Below, piece after piece: positions 33,411 to 41,881 of a stretch of DNA of 64,000 bases. The DNA is from Streptomyces neyagawaensis (lineage in GTDB: Bacteria; Actinomycetota; Actinomycetes; Streptomycetales; Streptomycetaceae). The position numbers and the translations under genes were made by a program. Every line of letters starts with the position of its first letter. The stretch's first letter is position 1. The stretch covers positions 186,001 through 250,000 of the forward strand of contig NZ_JAMGBG010000011.1 of the NCBI RefSeq assembly GCF_023516595.1, read 5' to 3'. The notes beneath the pieces were generated by a model. It did no database searches, was not told the origin of the DNA, and saw only the letters and a list, made by a program, of their open reading frames with translations.

Positions 33411-35050
33411 ACGACGTGGCGGTCGAGGTTCTGCTGCCGAAGATCGGGCTGACCATGCAGGAAGGCACGATCGAGGAATGGCTCGTGCCCACGGGCGCCG
33501 CGGTCGCCGAGGGCGACGCGCTGCTGCGGATCGCCACCGACAAGGTCGACGTGGATGTCGAGGCGGAGGCCGGGGGACTGCTCCACCCGGTCGTCCCGGC
33601 CGGGACGACCGTCCCGGCCGGCGCGCTCATCGGCTGGCTCCTGGCCGAGGGCGAGCAGCCACCGAACCCGGCGGGTACGCCGACGCCCGCCGGGTCCGAG
33701 GCCGGCGCCGGCACGGCCGGGGGGCCGACGTCCGTGTGGTCGACGGCTTCGGGCGCCGCCACCGGTTCCCCGGCGCCGAAGACGGGCGTGCCCGGGGCGG
33801 GCGCGTCCGCCGGGCCGACGACGCCGGGCGCGGTCACGGGCTTCCCGGCGCCGAAGCAGGCGGTGGCCGCGGCGGGCGCGCCCGCCCGGCCGACGGGCAC
33901 AGCCTCTCGGGCGTCGGCGGCGCCGTCCCTGACCGGTGGTGGCGCCACCACCGGTCCTGCCAGGCGGCTCCTGGCCTCGCCCAACGCCCGACGGGTGGCA
34001 CTCGGGGCCGGTGTCGATCTCACCGCTGTCCGCGGCACCGGGCCCGGCGGTCGGATCGTCTCCGAGGACGTGGAGGAGTTCCTCGCGGAACTGCCCGGCG
34101 AAGCGGCCCCCTTCGGCCTGCCGGTCACCGCCGTCGTGTCCGCGAGCCCCGTCCTGCCGGTAGCCCCTGACCAGCCGGTCACCGCCGTCTCATCCGTCAC
34201 CGCTGTGTCGCCGCTGGTCCGCCGGCTGGCGAAGGAGCGGGGCATCGACCTCTCCGGGGTGAACGGCACCGGGCCCGGCGGCCGGATCCGCAGGTCCGAT
34301 CTCGACGCCGCCGACCCGGCGCGCGAACCGGCGCCCCGCCGCCGGAACGCCGACCCCCGGCCGGGAGACGTGCTCCCCCTCACCGGGATGCGCGGCACCA
34401 TCGCCCGCCGTATGCACGCCAGCCTCCAGGAGATGGCCCAGCTGACGCACGGCTACGAGGTGCGGATGGACGCCGTGGTGTCCCTGCGCGACCGGCTGAG
34501 GGAGGAGTGGGCCGACACCGACCTGCCCGTTCCCACCCTGAACGACTTCCTGCTCAAGGCCGCCGCGCTGGCCCTGCGCGCACATCCGCTGTTGAACGCG
34601 ACGGTGCGCGACGACGGCATCCATCTGCTCGACGACGTCCACCTCGGTTTCGCCGTGGCGGTTCCGGGTGGCCTGATGGTCCCCGTGATCGAGGACGCGG
34701 CAGCACTGCCGCTGCCCGAGATGGCCCGCACGGCGAAGGCCCTGGCCGAGGCCGCCCGCGAGGGCCGGATCACGCCGGACCGCCTGGAAGGCGCCACCTT
34801 CACCGTCACCTCGCTGGGCGGATACGGCGTCGACTTCTTCACCCCCGTGGTCAACCCCGGCAACGTGGCGATCCTCGGGGTGGGCAGACTGAGGGACGGC
34901 GTCGAGTGGTTGGACGACCGGCCGCGGCGGACGCGGGTGCTCACCCTGAGCCTCACCTTCGACCACCGTGCCGTCGACGGCGCACCGGCGGCCGAGTATC
35001 TGCGCACGGTCGGTGAGCTGTTGCGCAAACCGCTCCGGCTGCTGGTCTGA
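33407..35050 (+). CDS. dihydrolipoamide acyltransferase E2 with two peripheral-subunit-binding domains
   Basis: A 547-aa protein, start GTG 33407 overlapping the E1-beta stop (GTGA). The lipoyl domain is residues 1-80 with the lipoylated Lys in ATDKVDVDVEAEAG. An Ala/Pro/Gly linker of about 100 residues with repeated GFPAPK-like units follows. Two E3/E1-binding domains come next: SPNARRVALGAGVDLTAVRG...GGRIVSEDVEEFL and SPLVRRLAKERGIDLSGVNG...GGRIRRSDLD. The catalytic domain ends with the active-site His in TFDHRAVDGAPAAEYL. One binding domain is the norm. No E3 gene is nearby, so a general lipoamide dehydrogenase must be used. Confidence 0.93.
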   Translation: MNDVAVEVLLPKIGLTMQEGTIEEWLVPTGAAVAEGDALLRIATDKVDVDVEAEAGGLLHPVVPAGTTVPAGALIGWLLAEGEQPPNPAGTPTPAGSEAGAGTAGGPTSVWSTASGAATGSPAPKTGVPGAGASAGPTTPGAVTGFPAPKQAVAAAGAPARPTGTASRASAAPSLTGGGATTGPARRLLASPNARRVALGAGVDLTAVRGTGPGGRIVSEDVEEFLAELPGEAAPFGLPVTAVVSASPVLPVAPDQPVTAVSSVTAVSPLVRRLAKERGIDLSGVNGTGPGGRIRRSDLDAADPAREPAPRRRNADPRPGDVLPLTGMRGTIARRMHASLQEMAQLTHGYEVRMDAVVSLRDRLREEWADTDLPVPTLNDFLLKAAALALRAHPLLNATVRDDGIHLLDDVHLGFAVAVPGGLMVPVIEDAAALPLPEMARTAKALAEAAREGRITPDRLEGATFTVTSLGGYGVDFFTPVVNPGNVAILGVGRLRDGVEWLDDRPRRTRVLTLSLTFDHRAVDGAPAAEYLRTVGELLRKPLRLLV

Positions 35051-35131
35051 TCCGCCGCCGACGCCTGCGTCCGCCGCCGTCCCGGTCTCCGCCGGAGGGC
35101 GGTCGGCGCCCGGCGGCCACCGGCCCCGCGG

Positions 35132-35743
35132 CTACGCGGCCACGGTCGGGTCGGCGATCCGCTCCGCGAGGTCACCGACCTCGCGGACGAAGGAACGGTG
35201 GCCCAGCGACCGATAGACGTCATCGCCCCGGACCTGCGAGTTCGCCGCGGTCTCGAGCAGGGCCAGCAGGCCCAGTCCGATCACCGCGGCCTCCGCGTCG
35301 GAGACGGACGCACGGGCCTTGCGGATCAACCGCACGAGCCCGGCCAACAGCTCCGAACGACTCTCCTGGCGCAGCGCCTCGGCCTCCTGGCTCATCCCGG
35401 CCGACGACACGAAGAACACCGTGGCCGCCGACCGGTGCTCGCCCAGCCACGCCACCAGCGCGGTGATCGTGGGCCCGACGTCCGAGCCCGCCTTGTGCGC
35501 CTCGGCGAGTTCCTCCACCTGCGCGCACATCGCGGCGGCGAACACCCGCATCCCCTCCACCAGGACCTGGTCCTTGGAGGAGAAGTGGTAGTACACCGCT
35601 GCCGACGTCATCTCCGCACGGGCGGCGATGTCGGCCACCGTCACCTCGTCGGGCGGCTGGGTGGCGAACAGCTCCGTGGCCGCCTCGATCACCCACTGCT
35701 TGCGCGAGGGACGGTGGGCGGCGCGGGTTCCGGATGTCGTCAT
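35132..35743 (-). CDS. TetR-family transcriptional regulator
   Basis: A 203-aa protein, start ATG 35741-35743. The HTH is residues 12-60 (WVIEAATELFATQPPDEVTV, then IAARAEMTSAAVYYHFSSKD). The helical C-terminal domain contains VFFVSSAGMSQEAEALRQES. It is convergent with the E2 gene and divergent from a second TetR gene; the 144-nt gap holds the best copy of the ACTG-N11-CAGT motif. Either or both regulators may bind it. Confidence 0.92.
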   Translation of the reverse strand: MTTSGTRAAHRPSRKQWVIEAATELFATQPPDEVTVADIAARAEMTSAAVYYHFSSKDQVLVEGMRVFAAAMCAQVEELAEAHKAGSDVGPTITALVAWLGEHRSAATVFFVSSAGMSQEAEALRQESRSELLAGLVRLIRKARASVSDAEAAVIGLGLLALLETAANSQVRGDDVYRSLGHRSFVREVGDLAERIADPTVAA

Positions 35744-35818
35744 GATGTCAAGTATGCCGGTACCAGGGCGCTCCGGAGGCCCACACACAGCAGGAATTAT
35801 GCGGCCGGTAGAGTCGAC

Positions 35819-35841
35819 TTACTGGATAACATGGTCAGTAA
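35819..35841. promoter_or_regulatory. best regulon motif: palindrome TTACTG-N11-CAGTAA
   Basis: Perfect 6-bp arms (35819-35824 and 35836-35841) with an 11-bp AT-richer spacer, between the two divergent TetR genes and 47 nt upstream of the right-hand one. This is the expected place for a TetR autoregulatory operator and is the most symmetric of the copies in the window. Confidence 0.6.
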
Positions 35842-35887
35842 ACAGGGACCACGCCCGCGGGTTCACGGCAGTCGGCAGGGGAGCATG

Positions 35888-36541
35888 ATGGCCACCACCA
35901 AGAACGGCAAGCAGCCCGCTCACCGGCCTTCGCGGCGGCAGCACATCATCGACGCCGCCGTACGGGTCTTCGGCCGCAACGGATTCGCGGAGACCAGCAT
36001 CCAGGACATCGCGGACGAGGCCGAGGTGGTCCCCACGGCCGTCTACTACCACTTCGACGGCAAGGAGGAACTGCTCGAACTCGCCATGCGCCGGGTCTTC
36101 GACCAGCTGAACGCGGTGGTGGAGGCGGCCCGTCCGGAGTCCGAGCCGGGCGACGCCGAGGGACTGCTGCGCGTCATCGACGCCGTGTGGGACTGGGTGG
36201 AGAAGAACCCGGACGAGGCCCGCCTGTACCAGGTCCAGATCGCCTCGGCGAACGGCAACGTCAAGGTCCTGCGCGACGAGTTCGAGCAGCGGCACATCCA
36301 GCGCGGCTACGACTATCTGCCCGAGGGCAACACACGCGGCCCCCGGGCGGCCAAGGCCCGCCACGCGGCGCAGGCCCTCGCGGTCCGCACGCTCATCAGC
36401 ACCACCATGCTGGTCACGGCGCTGCGGGCGGAGGGAGGGCCGCTGTCCCAGCTGCCCCCGCAGGCCGTCCTGGAGGCGGTCAGGTCGCTGGCGCTGCGCA
36501 TTGTCGCCGCCGACCGGAAGCCGACCACGGCACAGCGTTGA
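35888..36541 (+). CDS. TetR-family transcriptional regulator
   Basis: A 217-aa protein. ATG 35888 (or 35885) follows AGGGGAG; the second ATG has the better spacing. The HTH spans residues 15-65: HIIDAAVRVFGRNGFAETSI, QDIADEAEVVPTAVYYHFDG. The ligand domain includes AVWDWVEKNPDEARLYQVQI. It is close in HTH style to FadR/KstR-like TetR repressors that sense acyl-CoA esters, although that is by analogy. The motif at 35819 lies in its promoter, so it probably represses itself, and it is my first choice as regulator of the surrounding catabolic genes. Confidence 0.92.
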   Translation: MATTKNGKQPAHRPSRRQHIIDAAVRVFGRNGFAETSIQDIADEAEVVPTAVYYHFDGKEELLELAMRRVFDQLNAVVEAARPESEPGDAEGLLRVIDAVWDWVEKNPDEARLYQVQIASANGNVKVLRDEFEQRHIQRGYDYLPEGNTRGPRAAKARHAAQALAVRTLISTTMLVTALRAEGGPLSQLPPQAVLEAVRSLALRIVAADRKPTTAQR

Positions 36542-36546
36542 GACGA

Positions 36547-36567
36547 CGGTGCGCGCGCCCCGCACCG
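36547..36567. terminator. short hairpin between convergent genes
   Basis: Arms CGGTGCG (36547-36553) and CGCACCG (36561-36567) with a 7-nt loop lie between the end of the TetR gene (36541) and the end of the convergent thiolase-like gene (36597). Confidence 0.5.
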
Positions 36568-36596
36568 GCGACGCGGCCTCACACGGCGACGGGCCC

Positions 36597-37751
36597 TCAC
36601 ACGGTCAGGACCGAACAGGCGCTGATCCCGGGCGCCCCGTACACATGCGTGAAGCCCACCCGGGGCGCCCCCGGCACTTGCACGCCCGGCGCGCGGCCCT
36701 GCAACTGCCGTACCACCTCATGGAACTGACGCAGCCCCGAGGCGCCCACGGGCTCCCCGCCGGCGAGGCAGCCGCCGTCGGTGTTGACGGGGATCCGGCC
36801 CGTGGGCTCGGTGTCCCCGCCGGCCAGCAGCTCCTCCTGCTCGCCGTGTCCGCACAGTCCCGTCTCCGCCAGGTGGACCAGCTCCGAGCCGCTGTCGGTG
36901 TCCTGCAACTGCGCCACGCCGACATCGGCGGGCCGGACCCCGGCCGTTTGGAACGCCGCCTCGGCGGCGTCGACGCTGGGGCTGCGGTGCGGTCCCGGAG
37001 GCAGCCAGGGCGAGAACACCTCGAACGAACCGAACCGCCGGGTGCGGAACGCCAGCGAGGCCAGTCTCACCGGCCGTTCGCACAGGTCGAAGGCGCGGTC
37101 GCCGCGCGCCAGCACCAGAGCCGCCGCACCTTGCCCCGGTGAGCAGAACATGTACTGGGTGAGCGGCGGACTGACCTCCGCGGAGTCCAGGATCTCCCGC
37201 TCCGTCAACGCCTTGCGCCGCCATGCCAGAGGATGGTGCGAGCCGTTGCGGAAGGCGCGCGCGGCGACGGCCGCCAGTGCCCGCTCCGAGATCCCGTGCT
37301 CGTACAGGTACCGCCGTGTCTTGAGGGCGAAGAACTGGGTCGTCAGCATCATGCCGGTCTCGGCGTACCAGTCGCCCAGGCCGTAGCGGGCCGCGGACAC
37401 GTGGAAGGCGCCCCGCTCATGCTTGTCGAAGCCCACCGCCAGCCCCAGGGACGCCTCCCCGGCACGCAGCGCCGCGGCCACCATGAGCACGGTGGAGGCG
37501 CCGGTCGCGCAGCCGTTCTGCACATTGACGAACGGCACTCCCGTCAGGCCCAGGCGGCCCACGAGCGTGTCGGGTTTGCCGGACACGTCGGAGCCACCGG
37601 CCGCGTAGCCGATGTCCTCCCAGGACACCCCGGCGTCGGCCAGCGCCTCCCGCACCGCGCGCTCGGCCATGTCCATCCCGGTGACACTCTCGTCCCGGCC
37701 GAAGGGATGCATCCCGCAGCCGACCACGTAGACGTCGTCGGTCCGACTCAT
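36597..37751 (-). CDS. thiolase-like protein of the SCP-x/Ltp2 (aldolase) type
   Basis: A 384-aa thiolase-fold protein, start ATG 37749-37751. The N-terminal half has GCGMHPFGRDESVTGMDMAE and the Cys loop VNVQNGCATGASTVLM. In the C-terminal half the usual thiolase GHPxGATG is GGEPVGASGLRQFHEV, so the catalytic His is missing. That pattern is known from lipid-transfer-protein-like thiolases such as steroid aldolase Ltp2, which cleave C-C bonds by retro-aldol chemistry with a DUF35 partner. The preceding gene encodes exactly such an OB-fold protein and overlaps by 4 nt (ATGA). The role is therefore likely side-chain cleavage rather than thiolysis. Confidence 0.88.
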   Translation of the reverse strand: MSRTDDVYVVGCGMHPFGRDESVTGMDMAERAVREALADAGVSWEDIGYAAGGSDVSGKPDTLVGRLGLTGVPFVNVQNGCATGASTVLMVAAALRAGEASLGLAVGFDKHERGAFHVSAARYGLGDWYAETGMMLTTQFFALKTRRYLYEHGISERALAAVAARAFRNGSHHPLAWRRKALTEREILDSAEVSPPLTQYMFCSPGQGAAALVLARGDRAFDLCERPVRLASLAFRTRRFGSFEVFSPWLPPGPHRSPSVDAAEAAFQTAGVRPADVGVAQLQDTDSGSELVHLAETGLCGHGEQEELLAGGDTEPTGRIPVNTDGGCLAGGEPVGASGLRQFHEVVRQLQGRAPGVQVPGAPRVGFTHVYGAPGISACSVLTV

Positions 37752-38173
37752 CGCTCCCCCTCCTCCTCGTCGTCGGGGCGGAACGCGAAGGTCAGCACCT
37801 CGGTCCCGTCCTCGTCGTGATACGCGGGCACCATGGCGAGCCGGACCGGCAGCCCGATCCGTATCCGCGCGCGGGGAACCGCCAGCCGCCCCTCGACCAG
37901 CAGCTCACCGAGGTCGACATAGCCCACGTGATACGGCCGGTGACCGCCGGCGGGTGGCCGGTACGGCGGCTTGGGCGGGAACGCCTGAAGCGTCCACGAC
38001 CACACCCGTCCCCGCACCGGCAGCACATGACCGGACATGGACCCGTCCGAGCAACGGGGGCACGAGTCCTGCCGGGGGAAGACGACGGTGCCGCACCCGG
38101 AGCAGCGCGCCCCCGCGAGACGCGGCGGGGCCACACAGTCGAACAGAGAGTCGTCGATGAGTCGGGTGGTCAT
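37748..38173 (-). CDS. OB-fold / DUF35 zinc-ribbon protein, partner of the thiolase-like enzyme
   Basis: A 141-aa protein. The ATG at 38171-38173 is preferred (AAGGGCGG seven nt upstream) over GTG 38191. The N-terminal rubredoxin-like zinc ribbon is CSGCGTVVFPRQDSCPRC; an OB-fold acyl-CoA-binding domain follows (GRVWSWTLQAFPPKPPYRPP, YVDLGELLVEGRLAV). Such proteins form complexes with SCP-x thiolases and MaoC hydratases in steroid catabolism. It overlaps the thiolase-like gene by 4 nt and lies 19 nt downstream of the acyl-CoA dehydrogenase gene, so all three are translated together. Confidence 0.9.
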   Translation of the reverse strand: MTTRLIDDSLFDCVAPPRLAGARCSGCGTVVFPRQDSCPRCSDGSMSGHVLPVRGRVWSWTLQAFPPKPPYRPPAGGHRPYHVGYVDLGELLVEGRLAVPRARIRIGLPVRLAMVPAYHDEDGTEVLTFAFRPDDEEEGER

Positions 38174-38192
38174 ACCGGTTCCGCCCTTCACG

Positions 38193-39311
38193 TCACCAGC
38201 TCAGCAGCCCGGCCAGCCGTTCCCGGTGAAAGGCGGCGCCGCCCAGCAGGACGGCGTCGGACTGGGCCCGCCGGAAGTACAGGTGCGCGTCGTGCTCCCA
38301 GGTGAAGCCCATGCCCCCGTGCAGATGGACGCACTCGGCGGCGACGGACACAAAGGCCTCGGAGCACCACGCCTGGGCGACCGCCGCCGCCTCGGCCGAC
38401 GGCCGGTGCGAGGGGGCCGCGTCGACGGCGCGCAGCACCGCCGACCGCGCGCCCTCGACCTGGAGCAGCATGTCGGCACAGGTGTGCTTGACCGCCTGGA
38501 AACCGCCGATCGGCCTGCCGAACTGGGTACGGTCCCGCACATGGGCCACGGTCATGTCCAGCGCGGCCTGGGCGCCGCCCAGTTGCTCGGCGGCGAGGGC
38601 GACCAGGGCCACGTCCAGGGCCCGGGAGACGATGTGCGCCCCCTCGCCCCCGGCGGTCAGCGCCCGGACCCGCGCACCGGAGAAGGTGACCACGGCCTGG
38701 CCCCGGCTGAGATCCAGGGTGGGCACCCGGCGCACGGCGACGCCCGGACCTCCCGGATCGGCGAGGAAGAGGTCCACGCCGTCGGTCCCGGCGGCCGCCA
38801 CGACCAGCGCCCGGGCATCGCCGCCGTCGAGGACGAACGGCGCCGTTCCGTCGACGACGGGGACCCCGCCCTGCCAGGTGACCGTCACCGGCACGGCGTC
38901 GGGCCGCCATGTCCCGTCCGGTGCCGCGACCGCGAGGGCGTGCACCGCGCCCTCGGCCAGTTCGGCCAGCGCCTCGTCGGCCGTACCGCAGCCGGCCAGC
39001 ACCTGCCCGGCCAGCACGGTGGACGACAGCAGCGGTACCGGTGCAAGCGTCCTGCCCAGTTCCTCGCAGACCACGGCGATCTCGGCGAGGCCGCCGATGC
39101 CCCCGACGGCCTCGGGCAGCCCGAGGGCCGCGAGGCCCACCTGCCGGCCGAGGGTGTCCCACAGTCCGGCGTCGACACCGGGGGCGTGCTCGGACAGCCG
39201 GCGCACCGTCGCGGTGCCTCCGGCGTCCGCGCACACCGACCGTACGGTTGCGCGCAGGTCGTCCAGTTCGGTGTCCGACAGGGCCGTCCCACCGGTCACG
39301 GTGCTCGTCAT
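38193..39311 (-). CDS. acyl-CoA dehydrogenase (ChsE-like)
   Basis: A 372-aa protein, start ATG 39309-39311, overlapping the upstream PPDK-like gene by 4 nt. The N-terminal domain (LGLPEAVGGIGGLAEIAVVC) and C-terminal bundle (TQFGRPIGGFQAVKHTCADM, then HGGMGFTWEHDAHLYFRRAQ) are clear, with the probable catalytic Glu in WEHD. The middle domain is degenerate: no FSEPxAGSD motif is present. This resembles one subunit of the heteromeric ChsE-type steroid dehydrogenases, in which only one chain has a full active site. The acyl-CoA dehydrogenase at 43535, which has TEPAPGAGSD, may be the other subunit (inference). Confidence 0.88.
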   Translation of the reverse strand: MTSTVTGGTALSDTELDDLRATVRSVCADAGGTATVRRLSEHAPGVDAGLWDTLGRQVGLAALGLPEAVGGIGGLAEIAVVCEELGRTLAPVPLLSSTVLAGQVLAGCGTADEALAELAEGAVHALAVAAPDGTWRPDAVPVTVTWQGGVPVVDGTAPFVLDGGDARALVVAAAGTDGVDLFLADPGGPGVAVRRVPTLDLSRGQAVVTFSGARVRALTAGGEGAHIVSRALDVALVALAAEQLGGAQAALDMTVAHVRDRTQFGRPIGGFQAVKHTCADMLLQVEGARSAVLRAVDAAPSHRPSAEAAAVAQAWCSEAFVSVAAECVHLHGGMGFTWEHDAHLYFRRAQSDAVLLGGAAFHRERLAGLLSW

Positions 39312-41881
39312 CGTGTGCTCCCGCTCTCGTCGTGCCGCTCGCGCGGGGTACTGTGCGCCGCCGCCATCCGGGCCACCGGCACGCGGTGCGGGGAACAGGA
39401 CACGTAGTCGAGGCCGAGGCCGTCGCAGAACGCGATCGACTCGGGGTCCCCGCCGTGTTCCCCGCACACGCCGAGCTTGATGCCGGGCCGTACGCCGCGC
39501 GCCCGCTCGGCGGCCAGCGCGATGAGCGCGCCCACCCCGTGCGGGTCGAGCCGGGCGAAGGGGCTGGCGGTCAGCAGGCCCCGCTCCTGGTACCCGGCGA
39601 GGACCTGGCGCTCCACGTCGTCCCGGGAGAATCCGTAGGTCAGCTGCGTGAGGTCGTTGGTGCCGAAGGAGAAGAACTCGGCGTGTTCGGCGAGTTCACC
39701 GGCGAGCAGCGCGGCCCGCGGAGTCTCGATCATCGTGCCGAGCCGGTACGGAACGACCACACCGGTGCGGGCGGCGACCGCGGCGGCGGCCTCCCGCACG
39801 TACACGGCCGTGGCCGCCAGCTCCTCCGGCAGGCTGACCAGCGGGATCATCACCTCCAGCTCGGGCCGGACCCCGGTGGCGGCGACATCCGCCCAGGCGG
39901 CGAAGAGCGCCTCGGCCTGCGCCGGGTAGAGCCGCTCGTGCAACAACGCCAGCCGCACCCCCCGCAGCCCGAGCATCGGATTCGCCTCCCGCAGCGCTGC
40001 GGCCCGCTGTTCCTCACCCGCGTCCGAGGCGTCCCCGGGGGCGGGCAGGAACTCGTGCAGCGGAGCGTCCAGCAGGCGCACGGTCACCGGCCGGTTCCCG
40101 ACTGCGGCCAGCAGCGCCCGGAAGTCCTCGTGCTGAGCGTGCTCCAGCGCCTTCAGGGCCTCGTCACGGGCGGCCGGATCGGCGGCCAGGAGCACCCGGC
40201 GGATCAGCGGCAGCCGCTCACCGAGGAACTGGTGCTCCGTACGGCACAGCCCGACCCCCTCCGCCCCCAGGGCGACGGCGGTGCTCACCTCCGCCGCGCT
40301 GTCGGCGTTGGCCCGCACCCCCAGTCGGCGCATGCCGTCCGCCCAGTCCAGCAGGGTGGACAGCTCGGGCGGCGGCGCGGCGACGCTGACGCTCAGCCGG
40401 CCCGCGTAGACGGCGCCGGTACGGCCGTCCAGGGAGACGGCGTCGCCCTCGCGCAGCACCCGGTCCCCGAACGATACGGTCCCCGCGGCCCGGTCCACGC
40501 GCAGCCCGTCGGCGCCGCACACCGCGGGCCGCCCGGCCCCCCGCGCCACCACCGCGGCGTGCGAGGCGATACCGCCGCTGCCGGTCAGCACGGCGGCGGA
40601 CGCCAGCATGCCGGGGACGTCCGCCGGGGTCGTCTCATGGGCGACGAGCACTACGGGGGTGCCGTCCGCGCCCACTTCGAGGGCGCGCTCGCTCGACAGC
40701 ACGATCACCCCGGCCGCCGCGCCCGGGGAGGCGGCCAGACCCTTCACCAGCAGCTCCTCCCCGCCGGTCAGCCGGAGCTGTGGGTGCAGCAGTTCCTGCA
40801 CCTGCGCGGGGCCGATCCGCAGGACGGCCTCCTCGGGGTCGAGCGCACCGTCGCGTGCCAGGTCGGCGGCGAGGCACACCGAGGCCCGCAGCGGCGGCCG
40901 TTGCTGCGCGGAGGCGGCGAGCAGGGAGATCTCGTCGTCGCGCACCTCGAAGTCGACGGAGACGGGCGCGTGCAGATGCCGTTCGAGGGTGAGCAGGGCA
41001 TGCTCCAGCAGAGCCCTGCCGCCCGTGAGCCGGTCCAGCGGTTCACTGGTGTGCGGCGGCGGGGAGCTGCGCCGCACCCCCCGGAAGAACGATCCCTGGG
41101 GGGAGAGAAGGCCGGTCTCGGGGTGGCGGCTGACCGCCGTGCCGTAGCCGGAGCGGTCGGCCGGGCCGATCCGCAGGGCCTGTACGTGCAGGGCGACACC
41201 GAGATCGGCGGGAAGCCGCTGCGCCTTGCGGGATCTCCTCGCGCGCGGTGAGTCCCACCGGCGGAGCACGGCTCGGGCGGCCAGCGCGAGCTGCTGGGCC
41301 GGGTCGTCGGGGAAGGGCCGCGAGCCGTGCCGCGCGGTCAGGTCCAGGAGCGCTTCGATCCGTGTCCGGGGCTCGGGTGCGTCGAGGACGGCGTCGTCGA
41401 GCATCGCTGCGGGCACGTCGAGGGCGTACTCGGCGATCATCCGTACGGTGGCGGCCCATACCTCGTGCAGCGCGTCCGCGCGGCCGATGACGGCGCACAG
41501 GGCGTCCATGCTCGCGGTGGTCACGCCGAGGCAGGCGAGGTCGGGCGGCAGCCCGGCGATCTCGGTCGGGGCACTCGCCGACAGACGCAGCAGCAACGGG
41601 CGGGCCCTGTCGCCGATCCGCCGCCCCGCAAGCTGTTCGACCAGGTCGACGGCGGCTTCCGCCGTGCCGGGGTCGCACAGCGACGCGGAGGTCCCGGCCG
41701 GCACGGTGAGCCCCGGCACGACCGGCAGCCCCAGAGCCACCAGCCGGTCCATCGCCGCACCGTGCGCTCCCAGTTCGTCGGCGTCGAGCCCCCGGATCCG
41801 TCCCTGCCCGAAGGGCACCAGGATCCGGCCGGGAGCCTCGACGGCCGTCGACGGACCCGCCTCGCGGTCGGTGACGCTCAA
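39308..41881 (-). CDS. pyruvate-phosphate-dikinase-like protein with degenerate nucleotide domain
   Basis: An 857-aa protein. The TTG at 41879-41881 is chosen because it overlaps the upstream stop (TTGA) and has GGGGAG six nt before it. The C-terminal two thirds are PPDK-like: the swivelling domain with the phospho-His in GGIASHAAVVARGAGRPAVC and the PEP-binding TIM barrel with GVRANADSAAEVSTAVALGA, TMIETPRAALL and the catalytic Cys in GVCGEHGGDPESIAF. The first 370 residues align only loosely with the ATP-grasp half, and the usual LLQTR ligand segment reads SLLAASAQQR. ATP/Pi chemistry is thus doubtful, while PEP-to-His transfer looks intact. Confidence 0.85.
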   Translation of the reverse strand: MSVTDREAGPSTAVEAPGRILVPFGQGRIRGLDADELGAHGAAMDRLVALGLPVVPGLTVPAGTSASLCDPGTAEAAVDLVEQLAGRRIGDRARPLLLRLSASAPTEIAGLPPDLACLGVTTASMDALCAVIGRADALHEVWAATVRMIAEYALDVPAAMLDDAVLDAPEPRTRIEALLDLTARHGSRPFPDDPAQQLALAARAVLRRWDSPRARRSRKAQRLPADLGVALHVQALRIGPADRSGYGTAVSRHPETGLLSPQGSFFRGVRRSSPPPHTSEPLDRLTGGRALLEHALLTLERHLHAPVSVDFEVRDDEISLLAASAQQRPPLRASVCLAADLARDGALDPEEAVLRIGPAQVQELLHPQLRLTGGEELLVKGLAASPGAAAGVIVLSSERALEVGADGTPVVLVAHETTPADVPGMLASAAVLTGSGGIASHAAVVARGAGRPAVCGADGLRVDRAAGTVSFGDRVLREGDAVSLDGRTGAVYAGRLSVSVAAPPPELSTLLDWADGMRRLGVRANADSAAEVSTAVALGAEGVGLCRTEHQFLGERLPLIRRVLLAADPAARDEALKALEHAQHEDFRALLAAVGNRPVTVRLLDAPLHEFLPAPGDASDAGEEQRAAALREANPMLGLRGVRLALLHERLYPAQAEALFAAWADVAATGVRPELEVMIPLVSLPEELAATAVYVREAAAAVAARTGVVVPYRLGTMIETPRAALLAGELAEHAEFFSFGTNDLTQLTYGFSRDDVERQVLAGYQERGLLTASPFARLDPHGVGALIALAAERARGVRPGIKLGVCGEHGGDPESIAFCDGLGLDYVSCSPHRVPVARMAAAHSTPRERHDESGSTR

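Noticed and set aside
35198..35884. Upstream in-frame extension of the right-hand TetR gene
   Set aside because: It overlaps the divergent TetR gene and the operator; the HTH and ribosome-binding site fit a start at 35885 or 35888.
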